A stretch of 64,000 nt of DNA, taken from contig CADBDT010000001.1 in assembly GCA_902793465.1 (NCBI GenBank), positions 1 to 64,000 of the forward strand, written 5' to 3'. A program made the translations under genes and the position numbers. Below, piece after piece: positions 26,026 to 33,574 of the stretch. Positions within the stretch are counted from its first letter, which is position 1; each line of letters begins with the position of its first letter. The DNA comes from an uncultured Coriobacteriaceae bacterium (GTDB taxonomy: Bacteria; Actinomycetota; Coriobacteriia; Coriobacteriales; Atopobiaceae). The notes under the pieces were generated by a model. It was not told where the DNA came from. It did not search any database and saw only the letters and a program-made list of their open reading frames with translations.

Positions 26026-26316
26026 CTACCCGCCGAACTCGACGTCGACTGTGGGCTGCTCGTTCTCGGTGTCGGTACGGTGCTCGATGGCGTCGAAGTC
26101 CACCATGTCGCGCACGGACACACCGAGCCCCGCGGCGATGCGCTCCATCATCTCCAAGGTGGGACTCGCCTGGGCGGACTCTAGCTTGATGAGGTAGCGT
26201 CGGCTTACGCCGACCATGAGCGCGAACTTGCTCTTGGACAGCCCCTGCAGCTCGCGCAGGCGGCGAAGCTCGCAAGCGTAGATGTAGCGGTGAGAGGTGT
26301 AGTCGTGTGTGTCCAT
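26026..26316 (-). CDS. Xre-family transcriptional regulator
   Basis: A 96-aa protein with a helix-turn-helix of the Cro/CI type at about residues 16-70 (LRRLRELQGLSKSKFALMVG, VSRRYLIKLESAQASPTLEMM, ERIAAGLGVSVRDMVDF). The acidic tail of about 25 residues could contact a partner. The ribosome site is weak. A perfect 24-bp palindrome lies 30-53 bp upstream of the start codon and is the likely operator for autoregulation. It sits directly upstream of peptide copy 2 on the same strand, and was partly duplicated with it. Confidence 0.85.
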   Translation of the reverse strand: MDTHDYTSHRYIYACELRRLRELQGLSKSKFALMVGVSRRYLIKLESAQASPTLEMMERIAAGLGVSVRDMVDFDAIEHRTDTENEQPTVDVEFGG

Positions 26317-26345
26317 ACGGACAGACTATGGGTGCCTTTCACCTA

Positions 26346-26369
26346 ATATGCGCACTATAGTGCGCATAT
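26346..26369. promoter_or_regulatory. Perfect 24-bp palindrome, probable Xre operator
   Basis: Half-site ATATGCGCACTA followed exactly by its reverse complement. It is positioned upstream of the Xre gene where an autoregulatory operator would lie. It also recalls the CTAGTGCGCAC right end of the neighbouring MITE fragment, so an excision scar is an alternative explanation. Confidence 0.55.
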
Positions 26370-26383
26370 ACGGGGCCCATTCT

Positions 26384-26421
26384 CGCTGCGCCTAGTGCGC
26401 ACGTTACAATATTTATGTAGA
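26384..26421. mobile_element. MITE-like element M, right-end fragment
   Basis: CTCGCTGCGCCTAGTGCGCACGTTACAATATTTATGT aligns with the right end of copies A and B (TCGCTCCGTCTAGTG...AATATTTAT). The left two thirds are absent. It lies between the intact Xre gene and the Xre relic. Confidence 0.6.
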
Positions 26422-26458
26422 GTCCGACCCGCGACCGCTGTGCCGTACCCTGGATTCA

Positions 26459-26535
26459 CGGCTTACGCCGACCGTGAGCGCGAACTTGCTCATAGACAAC
26501 CCCTACAGCTCACACAGGCGGCTAAGCTCGCAGAT
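26459..26535 (-). pseudogene. Decayed fragment of an Xre gene
   Basis: About 74 bp match the helix-turn-helix-coding part of the intact Xre gene (26203-26276) with roughly 8 mismatches by eye. Neither a start nor the C-terminal part remains. Together with the remnant at 25392 it indicates at least three copies of this regulator module in the past. Confidence 0.65.
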
Positions 26536-26648
26536 GCAGGGGTAGCAGGAGTAGGTGTCCAGAAGAAACAAAACGTGTACATTGTTCACATAAAAAAACA
26601 AAAATCGTGTAATATAGATACAGTAATTACAGCAGTAAGGGACTTGCT
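26536..26648 (+). promoter_or_regulatory. AT-rich upstream region of the AAA_14 ATPase gene
   Basis: The stretch contains TTGTTCACAT, an A-rich run and TGTAATATAGATACAG, from which a promoter can be inferred, though box spacing is not ideal. AAGGG lies a few bases before the ATG at 26649. No other feature is seen. Confidence 0.3.
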
Positions 26649-28019
26649 ATGATGGATCGACGTATCGAAGCGGCAATTAGAACATGGGCGGCACAACCAG
26701 CAAACAGGCCATTGCTTGTGCGTGGGGCTCGGCGCGTGGGCAAGACTCACTCCGTCGAACGCGTGGGCAGGGAGGTTTCGGGCAATGCGTTCGTAAAGCT
26801 GGACTTCCAGACCGATCTCGAACTCGTCTCGCAGCTCTTCGAGGGCCCCACCGACGACGTTGACGGCATAGTCTCCCGCATTGGCGCATACAAGCGCGTA
26901 CGCCTTGAGCGCGAGAGCGCATTTATCATGCTCGATGAGGTCCAGCTTTGCGAGCGTGCGCTTAATTCGTTGCGGTTCTTCTCGGGATCCGGTTGGCGTG
27001 TCGCCGCGACAGGCAGCCAGCTTGGTGTGGACACTAGACGACGAAGGCTTCCCTTCCCAAGCGGCGTAGAGCAGCTAACCATGCATCCCATGGACTTTGG
27101 GGAATTCCTCTGGGCGATGGGGGAGGGCACGATGGCTGACGACATTCGCGCGCGATCGCACTCGCTTGAATGGTATCCAGCGCACCGCGAGGCACTTGCG
27201 CTCTTTCGTCTCTTCCAGGTGCTAGGGGGCATGCCCCTTGTGGTGAGGACCTACATCGAGACTGGTGACATCGACGAAGCCCGAGTCCAGCAGCGTGAGA
27301 TTGACATGACGTACACTGCGGACATGACCGACCCCGAAAACGGCATCAGCGGCACTGCTGCGCGTAAGGTATGGAGAAGCATTCCGGGGCAACTGTTGCG
27401 CGCTTCCACCAAGAAGTTTAAATACTCTGAGGTCGAACGAGGGGGTAGGCGCAGCAGGCTCCTAGAGCCCATCGAGTGGATGGCTGGTGCGGGCATTGTG
27501 CTCGTCAACGAACTCACGCAGGGTGTCGAGGCACCGCTCGTGCCCCACTCCGAGGATGACGGGAGCTTCTTCAAGGTCTATCTGGCCGACACGGGGCTTA
27601 TGTTCTACAAGCTACACGTGAACCCTGTGCAGTGGCTTGAGGCCGTGGACTCGGCAACGTTTCCGGTGTCGTCGGACGTCCGTGGCGCAATTGCGGAAAA
27701 CTCCGTGGCACAGGCGTTTGCTGCAAACGACTTGCAGGCATACTATTGGACGCCGCCTGCGTCGTGGGGAGGCAGGGGCGAGCTCGACTTCCTGCTGCAG
27801 GATGACCAGATGCAGGTGATTCCCGTGGAGGTAAAGTCGGCACGCAACGTGCGCGCGCGTACGCTCGCCACGTTTGTGAAGCGGGCGCAAAGCCCCTATG
27901 TAATCGTGCTGTCGGAGAACGATTTTTCGAAGGACGTAACCGAGGGCGGCGTTGAGCTCCGCCGCATCCCACTGTATGCCGCGCATTGTCTTGGCGAGGG
28001 ATTTGTGAAGGCGGAATAG
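26649..28019 (+). CDS. AAA_14 / DUF4143 family ATPase
   Basis: A 456-aa protein. Walker A is RGARRVGKTHS (25-35) and Walker B AFIMLDEVQL (near 92-101). ATGSQLGV follows at sensor 1, with a typical VEQLTMHPMDFGEFLWAMG stretch. The C-terminal third has DUF4143 features and a PD-(D/E)XK-like core (GELDFLLQDDQMQVIPVEVKSA). These ATPases are abundant in anaerobes and mobile regions; their function is unresolved. It stands alone with an AT-rich upstream region. Its location between two direct MITE copies suggests it is part of an acquired island. Confidence 0.87.
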   Translation: MMDRRIEAAIRTWAAQPANRPLLVRGARRVGKTHSVERVGREVSGNAFVKLDFQTDLELVSQLFEGPTDDVDGIVSRIGAYKRVRLERESAFIMLDEVQLCERALNSLRFFSGSGWRVAATGSQLGVDTRRRRLPFPSGVEQLTMHPMDFGEFLWAMGEGTMADDIRARSHSLEWYPAHREALALFRLFQVLGGMPLVVRTYIETGDIDEARVQQREIDMTYTADMTDPENGISGTAARKVWRSIPGQLLRASTKKFKYSEVERGGRRSRLLEPIEWMAGAGIVLVNELTQGVEAPLVPHSEDDGSFFKVYLADTGLMFYKLHVNPVQWLEAVDSATFPVSSDVRGAIAENSVAQAFAANDLQAYYWTPPASWGGRGELDFLLQDDQMQVIPVEVKSARNVRARTLATFVKRAQSPYVIVLSENDFSKDVTEGGVELRRIPLYAAHCLGEGFVKAE

Positions 28020-28101
28020 CGCCGTTAACCCGAAAGCAGAAGAGGCGAAAAGCTTTGCACTACACTTGGCTTGTACATGTCCTGTGGTGAGGTTGGTTAC
28101 T

Positions 28102-28575
28102 ATGTTTTGTATGCAGTGTGGCACGCAAGTTCAAGATGGCGTCAGGTTTTGTCATAGCTGCGGGGCGCCAATTGTGCCAGCGGCTGCCACGCAGCAGCGT
28201 CCCGCTCAGACGCTGTACCCGCAGCCACAACGCACCATCCAGCCACAGCCCATCCAGCCGGCTCCTGCTCCCGCCCCTTCCGGCGGTCTGCGTTGTCCGT
28301 CCTGTGGCGGAACTAACATAAACGTCCAGATCGTGGAACAGGGACAGATGACCACGAAGAAGGGCGTGGGTCTAGGTGGCCATGTAAACAACGCCGCCCG
28401 CGCCACCACGGCCGTAATGACGCTGGGCCTTTCGAACATCGTCTGGAAGAAGAGCAAGGGAACCAACAAGACGACCACGGTAAACGCGACTATGGGAGTC
28501 TGCCAAAGCTGTGGCAATACGTGGGTCATAAAGAAGGGGAAGTTTGGTTCTGCGCCGGGCAGTGTATTTAGATAG
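28102..28575 (+). CDS. Soluble double zinc-ribbon protein
   Basis: A 157-aa protein counted from the ATG at 28102. The N-terminal zinc ribbon (MFCMQCGTQVQDGVRFCHSC) closely parallels the membrane protein encoded at 14430-13588. A Pro/Gln-rich linker follows (residues about 30-65). The C-terminal part has a second split set of CxxC pairs (LRCPSCGGTN...GVCQSCGNTWVI). No membrane helix is evident, though VNNAARATTAVMTLGLSNIV is mildly hydrophobic. Function unknown. Confidence 0.75.
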   Translation: MFCMQCGTQVQDGVRFCHSCGAPIVPAAATQQRPAQTLYPQPQRTIQPQPIQPAPAPAPSGGLRCPSCGGTNINVQIVEQGQMTTKKGVGLGGHVNNAARATTAVMTLGLSNIVWKKSKGTNKTTTVNATMGVCQSCGNTWVIKKGKFGSAPGSVFR

Positions 28576-28621
28576 CGTAAAACCGCAGCAACGAACAGGC
28601 TCCGGCTTGCAACGGATTCGG

Positions 28622-28747
28622 GTTATCAAAAACGCAACGTGCACACTAGATGTCTGGAAAAAAGGCCTCTGTGCACACTGCGGGACCTGCAGTGTGCACA
28701 GAGGCTCATTTTCGCTCCGTCTAGTGCGCACGTTGTAATATTTATAT
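28622..28747. mobile_element. MITE-like element M, copy B
   Basis: Same orientation and length as copy A: GTTATCAAAAACGCAA at the left, GTAATATTTAT at the right, with outer repeat GTGCACACTAGA / TCTAGTGCGCAC and inner GGCCTCTGTGCACA. Differences from copy A in one arm are partly matched in the other. It marks the right boundary of the accessory island. Confidence 0.75.
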
Positions 28748-28810
28748 ATGACGGACAGTGTTGGTTCAAGTAACTGGCAAGATTGGTCAGCAGACGGCTG
28801 CGCCTGTGTC

Positions 28811-29218
28811 CTACAGCAAGTCCGCGAGGGTCTTTCCGTCGAGGTATTCCGAGGTAACCTTGCCTAGCTCGCGCCATACGGGCACGACCGAGCAGGTGTC
28901 CACGATGGGGCAAATGCGGTCGCGCGTGCAGTCCAGGCAGCCAACGGGCGCAAGCGATGCGCCCTCCGCCACGCGCAGGATCTGTCCCAGGGTGTATTCG
29001 CTCGGCTCGCGCGTAAGGCGATACCCGCCGCCCTTGCCGCGCTGGCTCTCCACGAAGCCCGCCTTGCTCATGAGCGAGATTACCTGCTCCAGGTACTTGC
29101 GCGAGATGTTCTGTCGCTTTGCCACGTCGCCGAGAGAAACCCAGCCACCTTGGTGCTTGGCAAGGTCGGCCATGGCGCGAAGCGCGTACTGACCCTTGGT
29201 GGAAAACATCCCTGCCAT
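28811..29218 (-). CDS. Rrf2-family Fe-S sensing repressor of the suf operon
   Basis: A 135-aa Rrf2/IscR-like winged-helix regulator (MFSTKGQYALRAMADLA; RKYLEQVISLM; GKGGGYRLTREPSEYTL). Four cysteines, C94, C97, C103 and C109, form the cluster-binding type region CLDCTRDRICPIVDTC. GGAG lies 6 nt before the ATG at 29218, and the gene starts 3 nt after sufU, so it closes the suf operon. By analogy with SufR/IscR it would repress when it holds an Fe-S cluster. The palindrome at 34394-34417 is the obvious target. Confidence 0.88.
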   Translation of the reverse strand: MAGMFSTKGQYALRAMADLAKHQGGWVSLGDVAKRQNISRKYLEQVISLMSKAGFVESQRGKGGGYRLTREPSEYTLGQILRVAEGASLAPVGCLDCTRDRICPIVDTCSVVPVWRELGKVTSEYLDGKTLADLL

Positions 29219-29221
29219 CGT

Positions 29222-29680
29222 CTACTCCGTGGTCGTGGCTTCGGCGGTGTTGTTCTTCAGCATCTCGGCTAGGGTGCGCCAGGCAAGCTGCGCGCACTTA
29301 ACGCGAGCGGGCATGTGGCTTACGTCCTTGAGCATGGCCGCCTCGTCGAGCTCCTCCTCCAGCTTGTCCTCGTCCTTCTCGTCGCCGGTAATCATGCCCT
29401 TAAACAGGTCGCAGAGCGCAAGAGCCTCCTCTGGCGTCTTTCCCACCATAAGGTCGCTCATCATGTCGGCCGACGCCATGGAGACGGCGCAACCGTGGCC
29501 GGTGTAGGCGGCCTCCTCTATGCGGCCGTCTGTGCCCAGGCGAATGGCAAGGTGCAGCTCGTCGCCGCACGAGGGGTTTACCCCGTCGTGCTCGTGCGTG
29601 GCACCTTCCAGCTCGTACTTGTAGTCGGGGTGCGACACGTGGTCCATAAACTGCGCGTTGTACAGGCTAGCGACTTCCAT
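29222..29680 (-). CDS. sufU: SufU-type Fe-S cluster assembly / sulfur transfer protein
   Basis: A 152-aa protein counted from the ATG at 29680, which has GGGGGATC upstream; a longer reading frame exists but overlaps sufS. The zinc/sulfur-handling residues of SufU are present: C38 and D40 (PSCGDELHL), C64 (GHGCAVSMAS) and C129 (ARVKCAQLAW). SufU accepts persulfide sulfur from SufS and passes it to the SufBCD scaffold. The gene overlaps the sufS end by 14 nt. Confidence 0.93.
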   Translation of the reverse strand: MEVASLYNAQFMDHVSHPDYKYELEGATHEHDGVNPSCGDELHLAIRLGTDGRIEEAAYTGHGCAVSMASADMMSDLMVGKTPEEALALCDLFKGMITGDEKDEDKLEEELDEAAMLKDVSHMPARVKCAQLAWRTLAEMLKNNTAEATTTE

Positions 29681-30944
29681 TGAAGATCCCCCAAACTTGG
29701 TCGAGGCCGTCTGCGAGGCGGTCGATGTCGGACTTGTCGTTGTAGAACGCAACGCTCGCGCGGCACGTGCTGTGCCAGCCGAGGTAGCTAAGGAGTGGCT
29801 GCGCGCAGTGGTGTCCGGCGCGAATGCAGATGCCCTGCATGTCCAGGATGGACGCCACGTCGTGCGGGTGGACCCCGGCAACGTCAAACGACACGGCGCC
29901 AATGTGGCGCTCGGGCTGGCTGGGGCCAACGATGGTTATGTAGTCCTTTTCCTGCAGCCGCTCGCACAGGTAGGCGGCCAGAAGGCGCTCGCGTTCCTCG
30001 ATCTTGTCCATACCCAACTGCTGCAGATAAGACAGGCAGGCGTCGGTGGCATACGAGCCGGCGGCGTCCTGCGTGCCGGCCTCGAACTTCTGCGGCACGG
30101 GCGACCACACGGCATCCGTCTCCGTTACGGAGTCGATCATCTCGCCGCCGGTTAGGAAGGGCGGCATAGCGTCGAGCAGCTCGGGCTTGCCCCACAGCAC
30201 GCCGATGCCCAGGGGACCGCCCATCTTGTGGGCGCTAAAGGCCAAAAAGTCGCAGCCGAGCTCGCGCACGTTAACGCTCACGTGAGGCACCGACTGCGCG
30301 CCGTCCGCAATGCAGAGCGCCCCGACCTCGTGCGCACGTGCGGCAATGGCGGCAACGTCGTTGGCGACGCCAAGCACGTTGGACACGTGCGTTACCGAGA
30401 CGATCTTCGCGTGCGGGCCTATCTTTGCCTCGATTTCGGCATTCGTTATGCAAAAGTCCTCGTCTGGGCGCAGGTACACCAGATTGGCGCCGGTGGCCGC
30501 GCACACCTGCTGCCATGGAATGAGGTTGGAGTGGTGCTCCATTATGGAGATAACAACGTCGTCACCAGGACCGAGCTCCACCACCTGCGGCAGCGTGCGC
30601 GCAAGCAGGTTGAGAGCCTCGCTGGCGTTGCGGGTAAACACGATGGCGTTCTTCTGCGGCTTGTCCGCGTCGTCCGTGGCGCCAATAAAGCTGGCAATGT
30701 GGGCGCGCGCAGCGTCGATGGCCTGCGTGGCCTCCACCGAAAGCCTGTACAGGCCACGCAGCGGATTGGCGTTCATGGTCTCGTAGAAGCTGCGCTGAGC
30801 GTCGAGGACCGCCGCAGGGCGCTGGGCCGTTGCGGCGCTGTCCAAAAACACCAGCTCTGGGTTGTTTGCGAGCAGGGGAAAGTCTGCCTTGTAGGGGTTC
30901 TGCTCTATCTGGCCAAGCTGGCTCGGGGTTGGCGTGGCTGCCAT
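29667..30944 (-). CDS. sufS: Cysteine desulfurase SufS
   Basis: A 425-aa PLP enzyme that converts cysteine to alanine and holds a persulfide. The PLP lysine is K240 in FLAFSAHKMGGPLGIGVLWG, and the catalytic cysteine C380 in CIRAGHHCAQPLL. EHHSNLIPWQQV and ADGAQSVPH supply other cofactor contacts. Class II (SufS-like) architecture. It lies between sufD (3-nt gap) and sufU. Confidence 0.95.
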   Translation of the reverse strand: MAATPTPSQLGQIEQNPYKADFPLLANNPELVFLDSAATAQRPAAVLDAQRSFYETMNANPLRGLYRLSVEATQAIDAARAHIASFIGATDDADKPQKNAIVFTRNASEALNLLARTLPQVVELGPGDDVVISIMEHHSNLIPWQQVCAATGANLVYLRPDEDFCITNAEIEAKIGPHAKIVSVTHVSNVLGVANDVAAIAARAHEVGALCIADGAQSVPHVSVNVRELGCDFLAFSAHKMGGPLGIGVLWGKPELLDAMPPFLTGGEMIDSVTETDAVWSPVPQKFEAGTQDAAGSYATDACLSYLQQLGMDKIEERERLLAAYLCERLQEKDYITIVGPSQPERHIGAVSFDVAGVHPHDVASILDMQGICIRAGHHCAQPLLSYLGWHSTCRASVAFYNDKSDIDRLADGLDQVWGIFNGSR

Positions 30945-30947
30945 ACT

Positions 30948-32150
30948 TTATGCCTCCTCGCCTGCTGGGGAGTCGAGTCCGAGTCCCTCCACGAGGTCGC
31001 GAGCAACCTCGGCACCCAGCACGCTCGTGGCGCGTGCCAGCACGGTGGCGCGGACCTCGGGCGTCGGGGCGGCTATTACGGCCTCGTCAAACAGGGCGCG
31101 CACGTAGAGCGCCTCCGCCTCTTCTTGCGTAAGACCGCGGTCCGCTAGGTAGCCAATCTGCTCGGGACCAACGGAGCCGATGGTTGCACCGTGGTTGCCG
31201 GCCACGTCGTCCTCGTCGCACAGGATTACGGGCATCGTCTTGTTTACGACGTCGTCCGAAAGCACGAGCACGTTTTCCAGCTCGGCTCCTTCCGATCCCG
31301 ACGAACCATGCACCAGGTCGATGGTGGCGCGAAGCGCCTTTCGTGCGCGACCGTCCAGCACGCCGGACTCGCGAATGTCCGTGCGTCCGTTGCGCCCGCG
31401 CATGCGCACCACGTGGTTTATGTCCAGGCGCTCGTCGTCGCGGCCAAGGTAGCGACACGTGAGCTCGAAGCGCGCATCCGCGCCGTCGAGCGAGCAGCAG
31501 AGGCCCGCGGCTGTTGTCGCGGCCCCCAGGAAGAACTGACGCACGTCCACGCGGGCGCGGGCGTCTGCCGTAATTCCCACCGACTCTATGTGCTGACGCT
31601 CGTCGTTCGCGCACACGAACTCCAGCACGTGCACACGTGCGTCGCGCTCGGCGATTATGCGGACAAGTGCTGCAGAGGTGCTGTGCTGGGTGCTCGCTGC
31701 GGACCCCTCGGTCTTGTCGGCGGACTCAGACAGTCCTCGCTTCGCTTTGCTCGCTGCGGAACTCGCCGGCGACAAGACCGAGCGCCCCGCAGCGAGCACC
31801 CCCTCGTTGTTGGTTGCGATTACAACCGTGGCCTCGGCGCCGGCACGGACCATAACGCCCGTGTCCATGCTGGTAACCACAATGGGCTCGGTGCGCTTCT
31901 GGCCCGCGCGAACCTCCACGTAGTGCGCGTCGGCCGACTGCGACTCCACCCAGTCGGTAACCTGTTGGCCCATGCCGCACTCCATGCCTTCGAAGAGGCG
32001 GGGGAGCGCGAAGTACACGTCACCCTTTCGCGAGGCAAACGGCACGGTAAGGGTTATATCGTTGGTGCGCAGGTAGTTCCAAGTTTGTGCAGGCGGGGTG
32101 TTTACGCGCTCAAGCGTTACAGAACCCGCTGCGGGTTTTGTATCGGCCAT
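30948..32150 (-). CDS. sufD: SufD scaffold subunit carrying an H-element insertion
   Basis: A 400-aa SufBD-family protein that pairs with SufB and SufC. The conserved C-terminal beta-helix is clear (LDGRARKALRATIDLVHGSSGSEGAELENVLVLSDD, split here as DLVHGSSGSEGA and VLVLSDD; also CDEDDVAGNHGATIGSVG). Residues about 117-154 are low-complexity (SPASSAASKAKRGLSESAD) and are encoded by an H-family hairpin at 31689-31800. The overall length is still within the family range. ATG overlaps the sufB stop by 1 nt (TAATG). Confidence 0.92.
   Translation of the reverse strand: MADTKPAAGSVTLERVNTPPAQTWNYLRTNDITLTVPFASRKGDVYFALPRLFEGMECGMGQQVTDWVESQSADAHYVEVRAGQKRTEPIVVTSMDTGVMVRAGAEATVVIATNNEGVLAAGRSVLSPASSAASKAKRGLSESADKTEGSAASTQHSTSAALVRIIAERDARVHVLEFVCANDERQHIESVGITADARARVDVRQFFLGAATTAAGLCCSLDGADARFELTCRYLGRDDERLDINHVVRMRGRNGRTDIRESGVLDGRARKALRATIDLVHGSSGSEGAELENVLVLSDDVVNKTMPVILCDEDDVAGNHGATIGSVGPEQIGYLADRGLTQEEAEALYVRALFDEAVIAAPTPEVRATVLARATSVLGAEVARDLVEGLGLDSPAGEEA
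31689..31800. repeat. H-family hairpin inside the sufD coding region
   Basis: Outer arms GGTGCTCGCTGCGG (31689-31702) and CCGCAGCGAGCACC (31787-31800) pair. Inner arms CTCGGTCTTGTCGGCGG and CGCCGGCGACAAGACCGAG pair around a core containing GACAGTCCTCGC and GCTGCGGAACTCGCC. This is the same core logic as the intergenic copies, but here it is translated as part of SufD without a stop codon. Confidence 0.7.
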
Positions 32151-33574
32151 TATCCGATTGCCCCTTCCATCTCGAGTTTAATGAGGTTGTTCATCTCTAC
32201 GGCGTACTCCAGCGGGAGCTCCTTGCTCACGGGGTTGGCGAATCCGCCTACCACCATGGTGCGCGCCTCTGCCTCGGAGCAGCCACGGCTCATGAGGTAG
32301 AGGATGGTGTCGTCGGAAATTCGTCCGATGGTTGCCTCGTGGCCCACGTTTGCCGTGGCGTTGCGCACGTCCATGGCGGGTATGGTGTCGGAGCGGCTAA
32401 TGTCGTCGAGCATGAGCGACTGGCAACTTACCGTCGCGCGTGCGTTTGCGGCCTTGCGTCCCACCACTACGGAGCTGCGGAAGGTATTGCAGCCGCCGTC
32501 CTTGCTTATGGACTTGGTGTCCACGCTGGCGGTGGTGTCTGCACCGTTGAGTATTACCTTGCAGCCCGTGTCCAGGTCCTGCGTGGCACCGGCAAAGGTG
32601 ATGCCGGTAAACTCGCACTGGCCGCGGTCGCCCTGCAGGATGGTGGTGGGGTAGAGGTAGCTCACATGGCTGCCAAAGCTGCCGCTTACCCATTCCATCT
32701 TGGCGTCCGCGCCCACGCGTGCGCGCTTGGTGTTGAGGTTGTACATGTTCTTGGACCAGTTCTCGATGGTCGAGTAGCGCAGGCGTGCGCCGTCCTTAAC
32801 AAACAGCTCCACCGCGCCCGCATGCAGGTTGGCCTCGTAGTACTTGGGTGCCGAGCAGCCCTCGATAAAGTGCAGGTCGGCGCCCTCTTCCACGATAATG
32901 AGCGTATGCTCGAACTGGCCCGCTCCCTCCGCGTTAAGACGGAAGTAGCTCTGCAGCGGATAGTCCACCGTAACGCCTGCCGGCACGTACACGAACGACC
33001 CGCCGCTCCACACGGCATAGTGGAGCGCTGCAAACTTGTGGTCCGCCGGTGGGATGAGCTTGCCGAAGTACTGGCGTACCACGGGCTCCCACTCGGGGTC
33101 GTGCAGGGCGTCCTCTATGGTGGTGTATACCACGCCGCTCTTGGCCACGTCCTCGCGCATGTTGTGATACACGATCTCGGAGTCGTATTGGGCGCCCACG
33201 CCGGCCAGGCTCTCGCGCTCGGCCTCGGGAATGCCCAGACGTTCGAAGGTGTTCTTTATGTCGTCGGGAACGTCGTCCCAGTTCTTGGCCTGGTTGGTGC
33301 GCGGGCTCACGTAGGTGGAGATGTGGTCCATGTCCAGCCCCGCGATGGAGGGTCCCCAGTTGGGGGCCATCTCCTTGGCATGGTAGGTGTCGAGCGCGGC
33401 CAGGCGCATGTTGAGCATCCACTCCGGCTCGTCCTTCTTCGCGCTAATGGCTCGTACGATCTCGGGCGTAAGGCCGTCGTCGTAGCGCTCGTAGCCCTCC
33501 TCGCTGTACGTAAAATCGTATAGCGAGCGGTCCACGTCGGCTACCTGGGAGCGCTTTTGTGTCCTCTCGCTCAC
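32150..33574 (-). CDS. sufB: SufB Fe-S scaffold subunit
   Basis: A 474-aa protein. The start is GTG at 33574, overlapping the sufC stop (GTGA). Conserved SufB stretches include YDFTYSEEGYERYDDGLTPE, GVVYTTIEDALHDPEW, GSFVYVPAGVTVDYPLQSYF, EGCSAPKYYEANLHAGAVE and CNTFRSSVVVGRKA. With SufC and SufD it builds nascent Fe-S clusters. It is the longest SufBD member here, and no residue expected in the family looks missing. Confidence 0.95.
   Translation of the reverse strand: MSERTQKRSQVADVDRSLYDFTYSEEGYERYDDGLTPEIVRAISAKKDEPEWMLNMRLAALDTYHAKEMAPNWGPSIAGLDMDHISTYVSPRTNQAKNWDDVPDDIKNTFERLGIPEAERESLAGVGAQYDSEIVYHNMREDVAKSGVVYTTIEDALHDPEWEPVVRQYFGKLIPPADHKFAALHYAVWSGGSFVYVPAGVTVDYPLQSYFRLNAEGAGQFEHTLIIVEEGADLHFIEGCSAPKYYEANLHAGAVELFVKDGARLRYSTIENWSKNMYNLNTKRARVGADAKMEWVSGSFGSHVSYLYPTTILQGDRGQCEFTGITFAGATQDLDTGCKVILNGADTTASVDTKSISKDGGCNTFRSSVVVGRKAANARATVSCQSLMLDDISRSDTIPAMDVRNATANVGHEATIGRISDDTILYLMSRGCSEAEARTMVVGGFANPVSKELPLEYAVEMNNLIKLEMEGAIG

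Noticed and set aside
32087-33523. 478-codon plus-strand frame opposite sufB
   Set aside because: Shadow of sufB, a strongly conserved gene.
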